This document shows, in pieces, positions 27,161-36,472 of a stretch of 64,000 nucleotides of DNA. The stretch comes from Myxococcales bacterium (lineage in GTDB: Bacteria > Myxococcota_A > Bradymonadia > UBA7976 > UBA1532): the NCBI GenBank assembly GCA_020633435.1, contig JACKDP010000007.1, forward strand, positions 124,001 to 188,000. The letters run 5' to 3'. Each line of letters begins with the position of its first letter. Within the stretch, counting starts at the first letter, position 1. The notes beneath the pieces were generated by a model. The model made no database searches, was not told the origin of the DNA, and saw only the letters and a program-made list of their open reading frames with translations. The translations under genes were made by a program, and so were the position numbers.

Positions 27161-28054
27161 TCAGCCGTTGACGAGGATGTGGTCGACGCCCAGGTACGAC
27201 TTGCCGGGGGGGTGGTAGCGCTGGGCGTAGACGTTCCACAGCCCGTCCTTGAGGCACCCGATGATGCCTACCCGGGCGTCGCGGTACTGTTTGCGGCCGT
27301 AGATCGTGGTCCCCGGGAGGTTGAGCTTCTCCAGGTAGTCCTGCAGCTCGTAGCCGTTGGCCCACGACTCACCGGGCTGGATGTGGGCGCACTCCAGCGT
27401 GCCCTGGTTGCGTCGCATGAGGAAGGTGCAGCCGCTGAGCTGGCCGGTGGTGAAGAGGCGCCGGCTGATGGGGTGGAACGTCCGCAGGACGTCTTCGCGG
27501 CTGCTGGTCGGCGTGGTCTCCGTGTGCATGGCCACCGACTCCATCAGGAAGCCGGGCCCGGCGTTGTCGACGCTGAGGGTGTAGTTGCAGAAGCGCGGCG
27601 CCCGGAGGGGCGACATCAGGTTGTGTTCCCTGAAGACGCCGTCGTCGTCCTCGGCCTCGAGGCGGAAGGTCTTCGGCCCGCTGTCGTGCCCGTGAATGAC
27701 CACCACCTGGTCGGGCCTGGTGAGGAAATTGCGGGTGTCCTCGACGAGCATCGACAACCGAGGCTCGCAGTGCAGCCACGAGAAGATCCGGGGGCCCGCC
27801 TGGGGGAAGTGCACGCGCGCCTCCGCTTTCACCAGGTTGATGAGCTCGGCCATTTCTCTGGCGCGGATGCTGGTGTGCCACGCCCCCTTGGCCGCCCGCC
27901 AGGCGAGGATGGCGGCCGCGAGGTCGCGCAGCGTGGCGTAGCCCGGGGCCTGCCGGTACCGGGCGACGGCGCGGTCGATCTGGACGAGATCGCTGCTGCG
28001 GGGCTGGAGGAAACGACCGGACTGGTCCGTCCAGTTCTGCAAGGTCACGGGCAT
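27161..28054 (-). CDS. Unrecognised protein, lower GC than neighbours
   Basis: 297 aa from ATG 28054. No signal peptide. No family was recognised. Recognisable stretches are VVVIHGHDSGPKTFRLEAED, SGCTFLMRR, ECAHIQPGESWANGYELQ and a C-terminal YHPPGKSYLGVDHILVNG. Third-position bias is weaker than in adjacent genes. Upstream is an AT-rich 75-bp gap with TATTAT on the minus strand as a possible -10. A role as a secreted effector is conceivable but unsupported. Confidence 0.65.
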   Translation of the reverse strand: MPVTLQNWTDQSGRFLQPRSSDLVQIDRAVARYRQAPGYATLRDLAAAILAWRAAKGAWHTSIRAREMAELINLVKAEARVHFPQAGPRIFSWLHCEPRLSMLVEDTRNFLTRPDQVVVIHGHDSGPKTFRLEAEDDDGVFREHNLMSPLRAPRFCNYTLSVDNAGPGFLMESVAMHTETTPTSSREDVLRTFHPISRRLFTTGQLSGCTFLMRRNQGTLECAHIQPGESWANGYELQDYLEKLNLPGTTIYGRKQYRDARVGIIGCLKDGLWNVYAQRYHPPGKSYLGVDHILVNG

Positions 28055-28129
28055 GGGATGCGCTCCTCCCGGGAGGTTCCCGGTCGTTGGCATAATACCG
28101 TGACTTTGAAAGTTTTTCGCGTGGATTCA

Positions 28130-29449
28130 CTACCGCCGCGCGAAGCCGCTGCAGCTCCGCGTGATCACCAGGTCGTGGCGCCCGGCCGACAGGCTGTAGC
28201 TGCTGACGCCGTTGTCGCTGGCGTCGACGATCCAGATGGTCTTGCCGGCGAAGCCCGAGAACGAGCGGATGTTGTTGGCGCCGATGGTGCTGTAGGTGCC
28301 GCTGCCGAACTTCGGCTTGTCGCCCTCGAACAGGCGCACGGTGCTGGGGCACTCGTTCTTCAGGCTCAGGCTGTAGTGGCCGGGGCCGCTCGGGGCCGCG
28401 GGGCGGGCGGCGGCCTGGCGCTCGGCGGTGCGGGCGCGCTGCTCGGCCTCGCGGGCGCGCTGCTCGGCGGCCTGGCGGGCCTGCTCGGCCTCGCGGCGGG
28501 CGGCCTCGGCGGCCTCGGCCTGGGCGCGGGCCATGGCCACGTCGCGCTCGGCCTTGCGCTGGGCGAGGGCCGCCTCGTCGGTGGCGTGGCTCACCACCTG
28601 GAAGTGCACCTGCCCCGTGCCGAGCGCGCTGGACCGCCCCGCCGCCTCCAGGCCCACGGCCACGGTGCCATCGGCCCAGGCGCAGCCCACGTCCAGCAGG
28701 CCGCTGCGCAGCCGCACGGGCTTGCCGTGGTAGGGGGCCTTCATCTCGAAGCCATCGTCGGTGGTGTAGGTCTCGGCCAGGGCCAGGCTGCGGTTGCCGA
28801 TGAGGGCGTCCGGCGACTCCACCTGCCCGGTGACCATGCGCAGCGCGGCGTCGCCCCAGGCGGCGTCGGGCGAGAGCGCGAAGGCCACCGCGTAGCACCG
28901 GCCCCGCTTCACCGGCAAGGCGAGGGGCGCGGCGCTGGCCATCGGGGCCTCGCTCTTCTCGCCCAGGGTGTTGAAATCAGGCGACTTTTCCCGCACCTCG
29001 GCGAGCAGCGCCGCCGGCTCCGGCCAGGCGGTGGCCGCCGGCGCGTCGCTGACCCACACCGCGTAGGCGACGGGCATCGAGGGCAGCCGCAGCACCCCCG
29101 TGGCGCCGAGGGCCGCCGCCTGCGCGATCACGTCGTCGGGCAGCTCGCCGTAGGCGCCCCCCGTCCAGCCGAACGCCGCGATGACCTGGTGGGGCGCGGC
29201 GGCGGTCGGCCAGTCGGGCAGCGCCCAGAGCTTCGTCTGGAGCTGGCCGGCCTGCTGGCGCTGCTGGAAGAAGAACCCAGGCGGCAGCTCCTGCGGCGTG
29301 CTGAAGACCTGCACGGCGGGGGCGGGCACCGCCGCGCGGGGCGTGCCGAGCAGCTTCTTCTCGACGGTGGCGGGCGGCGCCAGCATGGGCCGCAGGAGGG
29401 CGCCGCAGCCCGTGAGGGCGACGGCGGCGAGGGCGAGGGCGAGCTTCAT
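28130..29449 (-). CDS. Lipoprotein with coiled-coil and C-terminal beta domain
   Basis: 439 aa. Lipobox ALTGC (Cys15). A soluble domain runs to about 280 and a long Ala/Glu/Arg coiled coil (EAARREAEQARQAAEQRARE type) to about 345. A C-terminal beta-rich module of about 85 residues (YSLSLKNECPSTVRLFEG, then FAGKTIWIVDASDNGVSSYS) follows. The C-terminal module looks like a small carbohydrate- or ion-binding sandwich, but I could not name it. It is divergent from the LysM gene. Confidence 0.72.
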   Translation of the reverse strand: MKLALALAAVALTGCGALLRPMLAPPATVEKKLLGTPRAAVPAPAVQVFSTPQELPPGFFFQQRQQAGQLQTKLWALPDWPTAAAPHQVIAAFGWTGGAYGELPDDVIAQAAALGATGVLRLPSMPVAYAVWVSDAPAATAWPEPAALLAEVREKSPDFNTLGEKSEAPMASAAPLALPVKRGRCYAVAFALSPDAAWGDAALRMVTGQVESPDALIGNRSLALAETYTTDDGFEMKAPYHGKPVRLRSGLLDVGCAWADGTVAVGLEAAGRSSALGTGQVHFQVVSHATDEAALAQRKAERDVAMARAQAEAAEAARREAEQARQAAEQRAREAEQRARTAERQAAARPAAPSGPGHYSLSLKNECPSTVRLFEGDKPKFGSGTYSTIGANNIRSFSGFAGKTIWIVDASDNGVSSYSLSAGRHDLVITRSCSGFARR

Positions 29450-29530
29450 GGGCGGCTCCAGGCGGGGGGTCGAGGCAGCCTACGCCTGCGCCCCGCTTGA
29501 GGAAATGGCCTCGGGCGCCGCGGCGGTCGC

Positions 29531-29559
29531 TTGAGCGCGCCGACGCGCGTTGCTAGCCT
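29531..29559 (+). promoter_or_regulatory. Sigma70-like promoter of the LysM/HExxH gene
   Basis: TTGAGC (29531-29536), a 17-bp spacer, TAGCCT (29554-29559), 21 bp before the ATG at 29581, with GGAGGGAGG as ribosome binding site. Found by eye. Confidence 0.45.
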
Positions 29560-29580
29560 CGTGCTCCGAGGAGGGAGGGC

Positions 29581-31131
29581 ATGGGAGACGCCTATCTGCA
29601 GCGGCCCGAGGCCGACGGCGCTCGCGTCGCGGCCCCCGCGGTCACGACGGCGCCCGTGGGCACCGACAGCCAGCTCGGCCAGGCGGCGGAGCTGGGCGGC
29701 GGCGCGCCGGGGCTGACCACGGCCGCGGGCGGCCAGGCGGCGGAGCTGGTGGAGCCCGATGGCGCCCCGCCCCCGGCGGCGGCCCCCCCGGCCCCCGAGG
29801 CGCCGCCCGGCGGCGGCCCCACCTACACGGTCGTGCGCGGCGACACCCTCGCGAAGATCAGCCGCCAGCACTACCAGGCCGGCGGGCTCTGGCGCGGCGT
29901 CTACCAGGCCAACGAGGCCGTCATCGGCCGCAACCCGCACCTCATCGAGGTGGGGATGCAGCTCACCCTGCCGACCCTCGATCAGATCATCGCGACGTGC
30001 GATCACCGCGGGACGGTGGAGAAGGCCTTCGAGGCCCGCTGGGGGGTGAGCGTGACGCGGCAGGCGGGGGCCGTGCGCATGCCCGTCGACACCTTCCGCC
30101 GGGTGCACGCCCAGCTCCTGCTGCTGCCCCGCGACCAGGTGGAGGGCACCTGGACGAAGCTCGTGCACGCCAACAACAGCCGCGGCGCCTACATGAGCCA
30201 TGACGGCGAGTTCGGCCTGGGCGAGGACGCGGCGGCGGTCGAGTCGGGCACCTACGGCGGCGCCGCCCTGAGCCTCATGGAGGACGCGGCCGCCGGCGCC
30301 ACCGAGCTGCACCTGGCCGCCACCAGCCTCGTCGGGCCGGGCGTCCAGCTCACCGTGGGCGAGGGCGAGGCCGCCGAGACGGTCACCATCAAGGCCGTCA
30401 ACGGCGACCGGACGGTGTTCACGGTGGATCCGCCCCTGACCCGGGACCACGCCTTCGGCGAGGCCGTGGCCCAGACGAACAACCGGGAGCGCACGGTGCA
30501 GTGGCTCGAGGCGGCCGTCCGCCATGAGATGGGTCACGCCGTCGACAACCGGATGGGCAGCGTGACGGGCCTCACCGAAGACCTGGGCGGCTGGCACTCG
30601 ACGACCGACTTCGACACCTGGGCCGCCCTCATGGGCGATCCCTGGGCCACCTCGGACGGCACCGAGATCACCGCCGACGAGCGCCAGCAGATCAAGGCGC
30701 GCATCGAGCGCCTCAAGACGACGCCCACCACGGCCGGCCTGGGCGACGGCCTGGCCGCCGATCACGCCATCATGAAGTTCTGGAACCTGGGGGTGCCCGT
30801 CATCGAGGCCGCCAGGCCCATGGCCCAGCACGGCAGCAAGTACTGGAAGAGCTCGGGCGACTACTACGGCACCAACGGGCACTTTTTCACGATCAACGAC
30901 TACTACGGCGAGTTCCACGCCTTCAGCCCCGAGGTCCAGTACAACCAGGTGCGCGGCTACGCCACGTACTCGCCGGCGGAGTTCTTCGCGGAGCTCTACA
31001 CCGTCTACTACGAGGAGGCCGGCACCGAGGGCGCGGACCTGGGCCGGCTCATCCCCGTGGCCTCGTGGCGGACGTGGATGACCGAGAACGTCCACAACGC
31101 CCACCACGGGCCCGAGCAGGAGGGCGAGTGA
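29581..31131 (+). CDS. LysM protein with HExxH metallopeptidase motif
   Basis: 516 aa. A low-complexity Ala/Pro/Gly N-terminus (1-80) has no signal peptide. A LysM module follows at about 81-131 (YTVVRGDTLAKISRQHY, then IEVGMQLTLP). A C-terminal domain carries HEMGH (His315, Glu316, His319) and, about 150 residues later, SPAEFFAELY with Glu471 as a likely third zinc ligand, a gluzincin layout. LysM plus gluzincin suggests a cell-wall- or host-directed enzyme, perhaps exported by a specialised system as no Sec signal is seen (inference). Its TGA overlaps the next gene's GTG by 3 bases. Confidence 0.78.
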   Translation: MGDAYLQRPEADGARVAAPAVTTAPVGTDSQLGQAAELGGGAPGLTTAAGGQAAELVEPDGAPPPAAAPPAPEAPPGGGPTYTVVRGDTLAKISRQHYQAGGLWRGVYQANEAVIGRNPHLIEVGMQLTLPTLDQIIATCDHRGTVEKAFEARWGVSVTRQAGAVRMPVDTFRRVHAQLLLLPRDQVEGTWTKLVHANNSRGAYMSHDGEFGLGEDAAAVESGTYGGAALSLMEDAAAGATELHLAATSLVGPGVQLTVGEGEAAETVTIKAVNGDRTVFTVDPPLTRDHAFGEAVAQTNNRERTVQWLEAAVRHEMGHAVDNRMGSVTGLTEDLGGWHSTTDFDTWAALMGDPWATSDGTEITADERQQIKARIERLKTTPTTAGLGDGLAADHAIMKFWNLGVPVIEAARPMAQHGSKYWKSSGDYYGTNGHFFTINDYYGEFHAFSPEVQYNQVRGYATYSPAEFFAELYTVYYEEAGTEGADLGRLIPVASWRTWMTENVHNAHHGPEQEGE

Positions 31132-31751
31132 TCGCGCTCGCGCTCCTCGTCGCCCTCGCCACCCCGGCCGTCCAGGAGGCTGCCCCCGTGTCCACCGCCG
31201 CGTTCGATGCCGCCCGCGACCGCTTCCTGATCCTGGCCCGCGCGCGGACGGGGGAGGCCGATCCGCAGATCGCGCCGGCCACGGAGGCGGATCCCCGCCA
31301 GCGCGACCTCGCCGGGCTGCAGACGGGGGACTGGCGGGCCTTCCAGGCGAGCGCCGGGGGCCAGCGGCGCCTGCGGGGCTTCGCCCGGGCCGACGAGGCC
31401 GTGGCCCTGGCGGCCGACACCGCGGCCTGGGCCCGGGCGGGCGGGCCCCCGCGCGCCGAGGCCGCGCTGGCCCAGGTGCTCGGCGCCGCGGGCCTGGGCA
31501 CCCCGGCCGCCCTGCCGATGAAGGCGGTGGTGGATCGGCTTCGGTTTCTCTTTGATTTCGGTACGTTCGGCCGGTTCTGCCCGGTCGTCGCCCACGACGG
31601 CCAGACGCGCCTGCGCTGGCAGATGACGCTCGTGGACGACGGCCCGCCGGCGCGGGGGCCGGGCATCCAGGCGGAGCAGACCGTGTGGTTCACCGTCGAG
31701 CACGGCCCGGCCGCGACGACGCTGAGCGTCGGGGCCAACGGCTGCGGCTGA
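31128..31751 (+). CDS. Exported protein coupled to the LysM/HExxH gene
   Basis: 207 aa from GTG 31128, overlapping the upstream stop as GTGA. The start is a signal peptide (VIALALLVALATPAVQEAAP). An alternative start 63 bp upstream would bury the signal. No family was recognised; the C-terminus has a Cys pair and beta-strand pattern. Tight coupling suggests a partner (chaperone, inhibitor or immunity-like role) for the putative peptidase, which is inference only. Confidence 0.68.
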   Translation: MIALALLVALATPAVQEAAPVSTAAFDAARDRFLILARARTGEADPQIAPATEADPRQRDLAGLQTGDWRAFQASAGGQRRLRGFARADEAVALAADTAAWARAGGPPRAEAALAQVLGAAGLGTPAALPMKAVVDRLRFLFDFGTFGRFCPVVAHDGQTRLRWQMTLVDDGPPARGPGIQAEQTVWFTVEHGPAATTLSVGANGCG

Positions 31752-31757
31752 GGCCCG

Positions 31758-32777
31758 TCAGGCGAGGGGCAGGCCCAGCTTCTCGCGCAGGCGGTTGAAG
31801 TCGAACTGCAGGTGCTCCGGGTTGAGCCGGTCCTGGCGGGCCATCCGGCGGATGAGGCGCTCGACGCAGGCCGGCCCCGTGGGCAGGGCCAGCGCGGCCC
31901 GGGGCGTGCGGTTGCCGAGGTCGGCGTCCGGCTCGGTGGCCCACGCGAGGTAGGCCTGGGCGACGCGGGCCTGCAGCGCCGGCAGCATGCCGGGCGGCGG
32001 CGGCGAGAACTTCACCCCGCCGGTGTCGGGCTGCTGCCACGCGGCGGCCTCGGCGGCGTCCGCGCAGACGTCCGCCGCCACCAGGGTGGCCCGCGCGACG
32101 TCGGGGCGCCGGAGCTGGTCGGGGGTCAGCACGTCGCCCACCGCCTGCCCCGTCTCGGCCACCGCGGCGCGCACCCGCTCGACCAGGGCCGCGCCGTCGC
32201 CCCGGGCGAACGCCTTGGGGAAGAAGCCGCTGATGCGATCCGGCCCGCCCTCGGCCACGAGGCGCGCCACGAGCTGATCGCCGGGCCGCAGCACGTCCAC
32301 CGGCGGCGTCGCCAGCACCTCGCGCTCGGCGCCGGTGAGGCGGTCGACCACCCGCATCGTCGCCGGGGTGGGCTGGTCCACCACCTCCCACACCCCCAGC
32401 CAGGTCTCGGCCTGGGCGGCGAGCGCGGCCCGATCCACCTCGGTCAGCGTCGCGGCCTCGTCGGCCATGAAGGCCGCGCGCCACGTGGCCTCGGGGCTCG
32501 GGCCGTCCATGAACACCTTCCACATCGGCAGGATGTGCTGGTGGGGGTCGCCGGGCAGCGCCGGGTAGGGCGGCGTCTCCCAGCCCTCGATGCCGCGGGC
32601 GGTGGCCCAGGCGTCGATGCGCTGCACCAGGTCGGCCTCGTGCAGCGTGCGCGCCTGCTGCTCACGGGTGGCCGCGCGATCCCCCGCGGCCTGGGCCTGC
32701 GCCGTCTTCAAGCAGCACTGCTTGTACTTGCGCCCGCTGCCGCAGGGGCAGGGCTCGTTGCGACCGATGGCTGCCAT
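31758..32777 (-). CDS. SEC-C motif protein
   Basis: 339 aa, cytoplasmic. It begins with a SEC-C zinc motif (EPCPCGSGRKYKQCC, residues 8-22, C-x-C-x8-C-C form), as found at the end of SecA and in many unrelated proteins. The remaining 300 residues are not recognised. ATG 32777 places the zinc motif right at the N-terminus. The longer in-frame extension upstream is antisense to the next gene. Confidence 0.75.
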   Translation of the reverse strand: MAAIGRNEPCPCGSGRKYKQCCLKTAQAQAAGDRAATREQQARTLHEADLVQRIDAWATARGIEGWETPPYPALPGDPHQHILPMWKVFMDGPSPEATWRAAFMADEAATLTEVDRAALAAQAETWLGVWEVVDQPTPATMRVVDRLTGAEREVLATPPVDVLRPGDQLVARLVAEGGPDRISGFFPKAFARGDGAALVERVRAAVAETGQAVGDVLTPDQLRRPDVARATLVAADVCADAAEAAAWQQPDTGGVKFSPPPPGMLPALQARVAQAYLAWATEPDADLGNRTPRAALALPTGPACVERLIRRMARQDRLNPEHLQFDFNRLREKLGLPLA

Positions 32778-32842
32778 GGGACCTCCCGCCTCGTGGTGGC
32801 CGGGTGATACCGGGCGGGGGGAGGCGGGACAAGGGGTTTGCG

Positions 32843-35041
32843 CTACGGTCGGACGCAGAGGGCCCCCAGGCCGGCCTCGCAGGGGGCGTCGTTCCACTGG
32901 GGGCGGTCGGGCCAGAAGTGGGCGCAGTCCTCCTCGCCAGCGTTGTTGGGCTCGCCCTCGGCCCAGGCGGTGAAGGCCGGGCGGGTGCCGTCGGCCCAGC
33001 GGAAGTCGCCCTCGCGAGCGCGGTCGTCGAGGCCGATCCAGTACTCCACCGGCCGCACGGCCACGGCGGCCGCGTGCAGCGCCCGGTTGGCGCGGGCGTC
33101 GTCGATGCGCACCAGGGTCGCCCCCTGCTCGGCGCACAGGGCCTCGGCCTGCTCGAACGAGCGGCCCCGCGGGCAGATGAGCCAGGTGCCGCCGCCCTCG
33201 GCGGGGCGCTCCACGCAGTCGGGGCAGTCGGGGGCGTCGTCGGCGAAGCCCGAGCAGTCCTGGTCGATGCCATCGCCGCAGACGTCGCGGCGCCCCGGGG
33301 CGATGGCCGGGTCGTCGGGGGCGCAGTCCTGGTCGCAGATCGCGCCGTCCCCGTCGGGATCGGGATCCGGCCCCAGCCGGCACGCCAGCAGCTCGGCCAC
33401 CTGCGCCCGCCGTTCGCGGAAGAACCGGGGGATGTCGGCCTGGAAGTCGCGGATGGTGCCCTCGCCGAACTCGAGGCGCGGATCCTGGCCGATGTACGGG
33501 GCGATGACGCGGGCGGTCTCGGCCAGGTCGGCCGGCAGGTCGTAGGCGTCGAGCGCCTCGACCACGCGGGCGAGCGCCTCGTCGTAGCGCCGCGTGCACG
33601 CCGGGCTCTCCAGGCAGCGCTGCAGCAGCAGGCCCTGCCCGGCGTGCAGCGGCAGGGGCTCCAGGAAGACCTGATCGACGCCCCAGGGCAGCAGCCGCAG
33701 CACCCCGTCGCGGTCCAGGTGCATGAACCAGTTGTTCCGCGTCCAGGCGTAGCCATCCCAGTGGCCGATGAAGAGCTCGGTGGCCATCACCCCCAGGACC
33801 TCGTCCCAGTCCACCCGATCCGCGAGGGCGGCGTAGGCCCCGCCGGGCGGCGGCTCCTCCAGCACGGCGGCGATGGCGTCCAGGTCGGCCAGGTGCGCCG
33901 CGTCGCCGGCGTCCACGTCCAGGTGGGGCACCCAGCCGCGGAAGAGATCCTGGCCGTACAGGCCCTCGACGAGCAGGTCCGTGCCGGGCAGCCGGCGGAT
34001 GGCGTCGTCCCAGGTCTCCAGCACCACGTAGAGGCCGAAGGGCTCGCCGTCGACGCGCACCCAGGCGTGGGTGGCCTGGAGGCTCGGCAGCCCCAGGGCG
34101 TCCAGCAGCCGGTACGTCCCGATTTCATGGAGGAAAGAGGGATCCTGCACGGCGTTGTTGAGGGCCAGGGCCCGCAGGCCGAACAGGTCGAGGCCGCCGT
34201 CGACGTGGTTCACGTCCACCTTGAAGCCCGCCTTGCGGTCCAGGCCGCGCAGGCTCCCGAGGCGGCCCTTCAGGCGGAGGCCCACCTCGGCCGGGCCCCA
34301 GGCGCCGGCCACCGTCTGGACCGTCACCGTGGCGGGCACCGTGGCGCGCATCTGCTCCACGAAGGGATCCAGGGGGTCGGCCTCGAGGGCGGCGCGGCTG
34401 TCCGGCGACAACGTGAGATCGATGGCCACGACGCCCGGGGCGAACAGGCTGTCGGCCGGCGTGATCCACGGCGCGTTCGGCCCGCCGCGGCTCGGGGTCG
34501 TGGGCGCGAAGGGGCCGGCGACGTCGGGCAGGCGCCCGAAGCTGGCCCCGGCCGGCAGGTCGCCCGGGAGCGTCACGGTGTCGGCGGGCCGGCCGTCGGG
34601 CGTCCGCAGGTAGAGGGTCTCGTCGCAGGCGACGCCGAAGTCGAAGCCGGGATCGCCCCCCTCCTCGCGGCGCAGGGCGAAGAAGCCGGCCGCGTCCAGC
34701 GCCGAGCCGGCGGGCAACGAGAAATAGCGAATGTTGTCGCCACCTTCCGCGACGTCCGACAGGCGCCAGCCGGCGAGCGGCGTGCCCGGCGGGCCGGCCA
34801 GCTCGATCCAGTCGCGGCCCCGGCAGTCCACCTCGTTGAGGACGACGGCCGGCCAGACCGTCGCGTCCGGCACCGCCGCGTCGGGCACCACCGCGTCGAC
34901 GGGCGCCGCGTCCGCCGGCGCGCCGTCCGCGGCGCCATCCAGCGCCGCGTCGGCCGCCGCGTCGGTCGGCGTCGCCGTCCCCGCCGAGTCGCACCCGGCG
35001 GCCCAGGCCGCCACCACCCACATCAGCCAGCGTCCGTGCAT
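32843..35041 (-). CDS. CotH-kinase lipoprotein with lamin-tail, MopE and C-type lectin domains
   Basis: 732 aa. The lipobox WAAGC is followed by an Asp/Ala linker. A lamin-tail-like domain (VVLNEVDCRGRDWIELAG) spans about 65-180. A CotH kinase domain (LRLKGRLGSLRGLDRKAGFK, later NNWFMHLDRDGVLRLLPWGVDQ) covers about 210-560. A MopE-type metal-binding repeat follows (DPDGDGAICDQDC, CGDGIDQDC). The last 125 residues are a C-type lectin fold with EPN and WND calcium motifs. CotH proteins phosphorylate spore-coat proteins in Bacillus; here the enzyme would sit on the cell surface. Confidence 0.87.
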   Translation of the reverse strand: MHGRWLMWVVAAWAAGCDSAGTATPTDAAADAALDGAADGAPADAAPVDAVVPDAAVPDATVWPAVVLNEVDCRGRDWIELAGPPGTPLAGWRLSDVAEGGDNIRYFSLPAGSALDAAGFFALRREEGGDPGFDFGVACDETLYLRTPDGRPADTVTLPGDLPAGASFGRLPDVAGPFAPTTPSRGGPNAPWITPADSLFAPGVVAIDLTLSPDSRAALEADPLDPFVEQMRATVPATVTVQTVAGAWGPAEVGLRLKGRLGSLRGLDRKAGFKVDVNHVDGGLDLFGLRALALNNAVQDPSFLHEIGTYRLLDALGLPSLQATHAWVRVDGEPFGLYVVLETWDDAIRRLPGTDLLVEGLYGQDLFRGWVPHLDVDAGDAAHLADLDAIAAVLEEPPPGGAYAALADRVDWDEVLGVMATELFIGHWDGYAWTRNNWFMHLDRDGVLRLLPWGVDQVFLEPLPLHAGQGLLLQRCLESPACTRRYDEALARVVEALDAYDLPADLAETARVIAPYIGQDPRLEFGEGTIRDFQADIPRFFRERRAQVAELLACRLGPDPDPDGDGAICDQDCAPDDPAIAPGRRDVCGDGIDQDCSGFADDAPDCPDCVERPAEGGGTWLICPRGRSFEQAEALCAEQGATLVRIDDARANRALHAAAVAVRPVEYWIGLDDRAREGDFRWADGTRPAFTAWAEGEPNNAGEEDCAHFWPDRPQWNDAPCEAGLGALCVRP

Positions 35042-35143
35042 GCAGGCCTCCCGAGCGGCACCGTAGCGGACGCCCCGGCCGCGGCTCAACGGCGCCCCCT
35101 CGTCGACCTTCGCTCCGACGGCGGGGCGGGCTACGATGCCGGC

Positions 35144-36472
35144 ATGGTCAGCCTCCCCCAGCTCGGGGCCTGGTTCTGGCGCGGTGAGGGCCCCCTCGTC
35201 CTGGGCGATCTCGCCGTCCAGCCGGGTGACGTGCAGGTCATCCAGCGCGCCTGGCGCGACGCCACGGTGCACAAGGCGCGGCTGCTCATCGGCCTGCTGC
35301 TCGCCCTGAACCTCGGCTTCTGGCTGACCGACGGCTGGCTGCTCGCCGACGTGCCCACCGCGCAGCCCGCCCTCACCGAGGGGCGGCTGGCGGCGACGGC
35401 GTGCGGCCTCGTCGCCCTCGCCGTGAGCGGCGTCCCCGATCGCCTCCGCGAGCTGGTGGCCTGGCTCACCGGCGCCGCGACCTGCGGCGTCGTCGCCTGG
35501 ACGGTGGGCCGGATCGGGGGCCCCGACTCCGCCTGGTTCTTCTACACTTTCCCCTTTCTATTCCTGGGGTTGCTGGGGTGGGTCACCCCCGCCCGCCGGG
35601 TGCTGGGCCAGGCGCTCCTCTGCGCGGCGACGGCGGCGCTCTTCTTCGGGCCCCACCCCGCGCACCGCGCCGATCCCCTGGCCGGCACGGCCCTGGCCAA
35701 CCTGATCGGCGTCACCCTGCTGGCCATCGCCATCGGCTTCTACGTCGACCACATGCGCCTGCGCCTGTACCTGATGGGCCGCGAGCGCGAGCACCTGGTG
35801 GCGGATCTGGGGGCGCGGGTGCGGGCCCAGACGCAGCACATCCAGCGGCTGCTGGACCATGTGGAGACGGCCCGGGAGGCCGAGCGCTGCGAGCTGGCGG
35901 CCGAGCTGCACGACGAGCTGGGGCAGCTCCTGACGGCCATGCGGTGCGTCGTGAAGGCGCAGCGGGTCCGCGACGAGCGCCGCCCCGATCTCGACCAGAT
36001 CGCCCAGCTCCTGCAGCAGTCCACCCGCGCGCTGCGTGACGTCCTGGAGCGGCTGCGCCCCCGCGTCCTCGACGACCTGGGCCTCGGGCCGGCCACGGCC
36101 TGGATGGTCCAGCGGGTCGCCGGCCTGGGCGGGCTCGACTTCGAGCTGGCGCTGCCCCCCCAGGAGGTGCTGGCTGGCCTCTCGGACCGCGAGGCCACGG
36201 TCGCCTTCCGCGTCGTGCAGGAGTCGCTCACCAACGTGCTGCGCCACGCCCAGGCCACCCGCGTCGAGGTGCGCGCCGAGGTGGAGGGCGGACGCCTGCG
36301 GCTCTGGGTCGACGACGACGGCGTGGGCTTCGATCCCGGGGGCAGCCCCAGCGGCTTCGGCCTGCTGGGCATGACGGAGCGGGCCCACACGGTCGGCGGC
36401 GAGGTGGTCGTGGCGCCCGGCGCCCGGGGCGGGACCAGCGTGTCCCTCAGCCTGCCCCTGGAGGCCGCATGA
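35144..36472 (+). CDS. Sensor histidine kinase, NarL/DesK (HisKA_3) type
   Basis: 442 aa. Membrane part with about five or six helices (46-200), no recognisable extracellular sensor domain, then a short coiled coil and a HisKA_3 domain with phospho-acceptor His256 (AAELHDELGQ). The ATPase domain follows with N box ESLTNVLRHAQA and G boxes DDDGVGFDPGG and GLLGM. ATG 35144 is only about 7 bp after a possible -10 (TACGAT), so the leader may be very short. It overlaps the regulator gene by 4 bp (ATGA). Confidence 0.9.
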   Translation: MVSLPQLGAWFWRGEGPLVLGDLAVQPGDVQVIQRAWRDATVHKARLLIGLLLALNLGFWLTDGWLLADVPTAQPALTEGRLAATACGLVALAVSGVPDRLRELVAWLTGAATCGVVAWTVGRIGGPDSAWFFYTFPFLFLGLLGWVTPARRVLGQALLCAATAALFFGPHPAHRADPLAGTALANLIGVTLLAIAIGFYVDHMRLRLYLMGREREHLVADLGARVRAQTQHIQRLLDHVETAREAERCELAAELHDELGQLLTAMRCVVKAQRVRDERRPDLDQIAQLLQQSTRALRDVLERLRPRVLDDLGLGPATAWMVQRVAGLGGLDFELALPPQEVLAGLSDREATVAFRVVQESLTNVLRHAQATRVEVRAEVEGGRLRLWVDDDGVGFDPGGSPSGFGLLGMTERAHTVGGEVVVAPGARGGTSVSLSLPLEAA

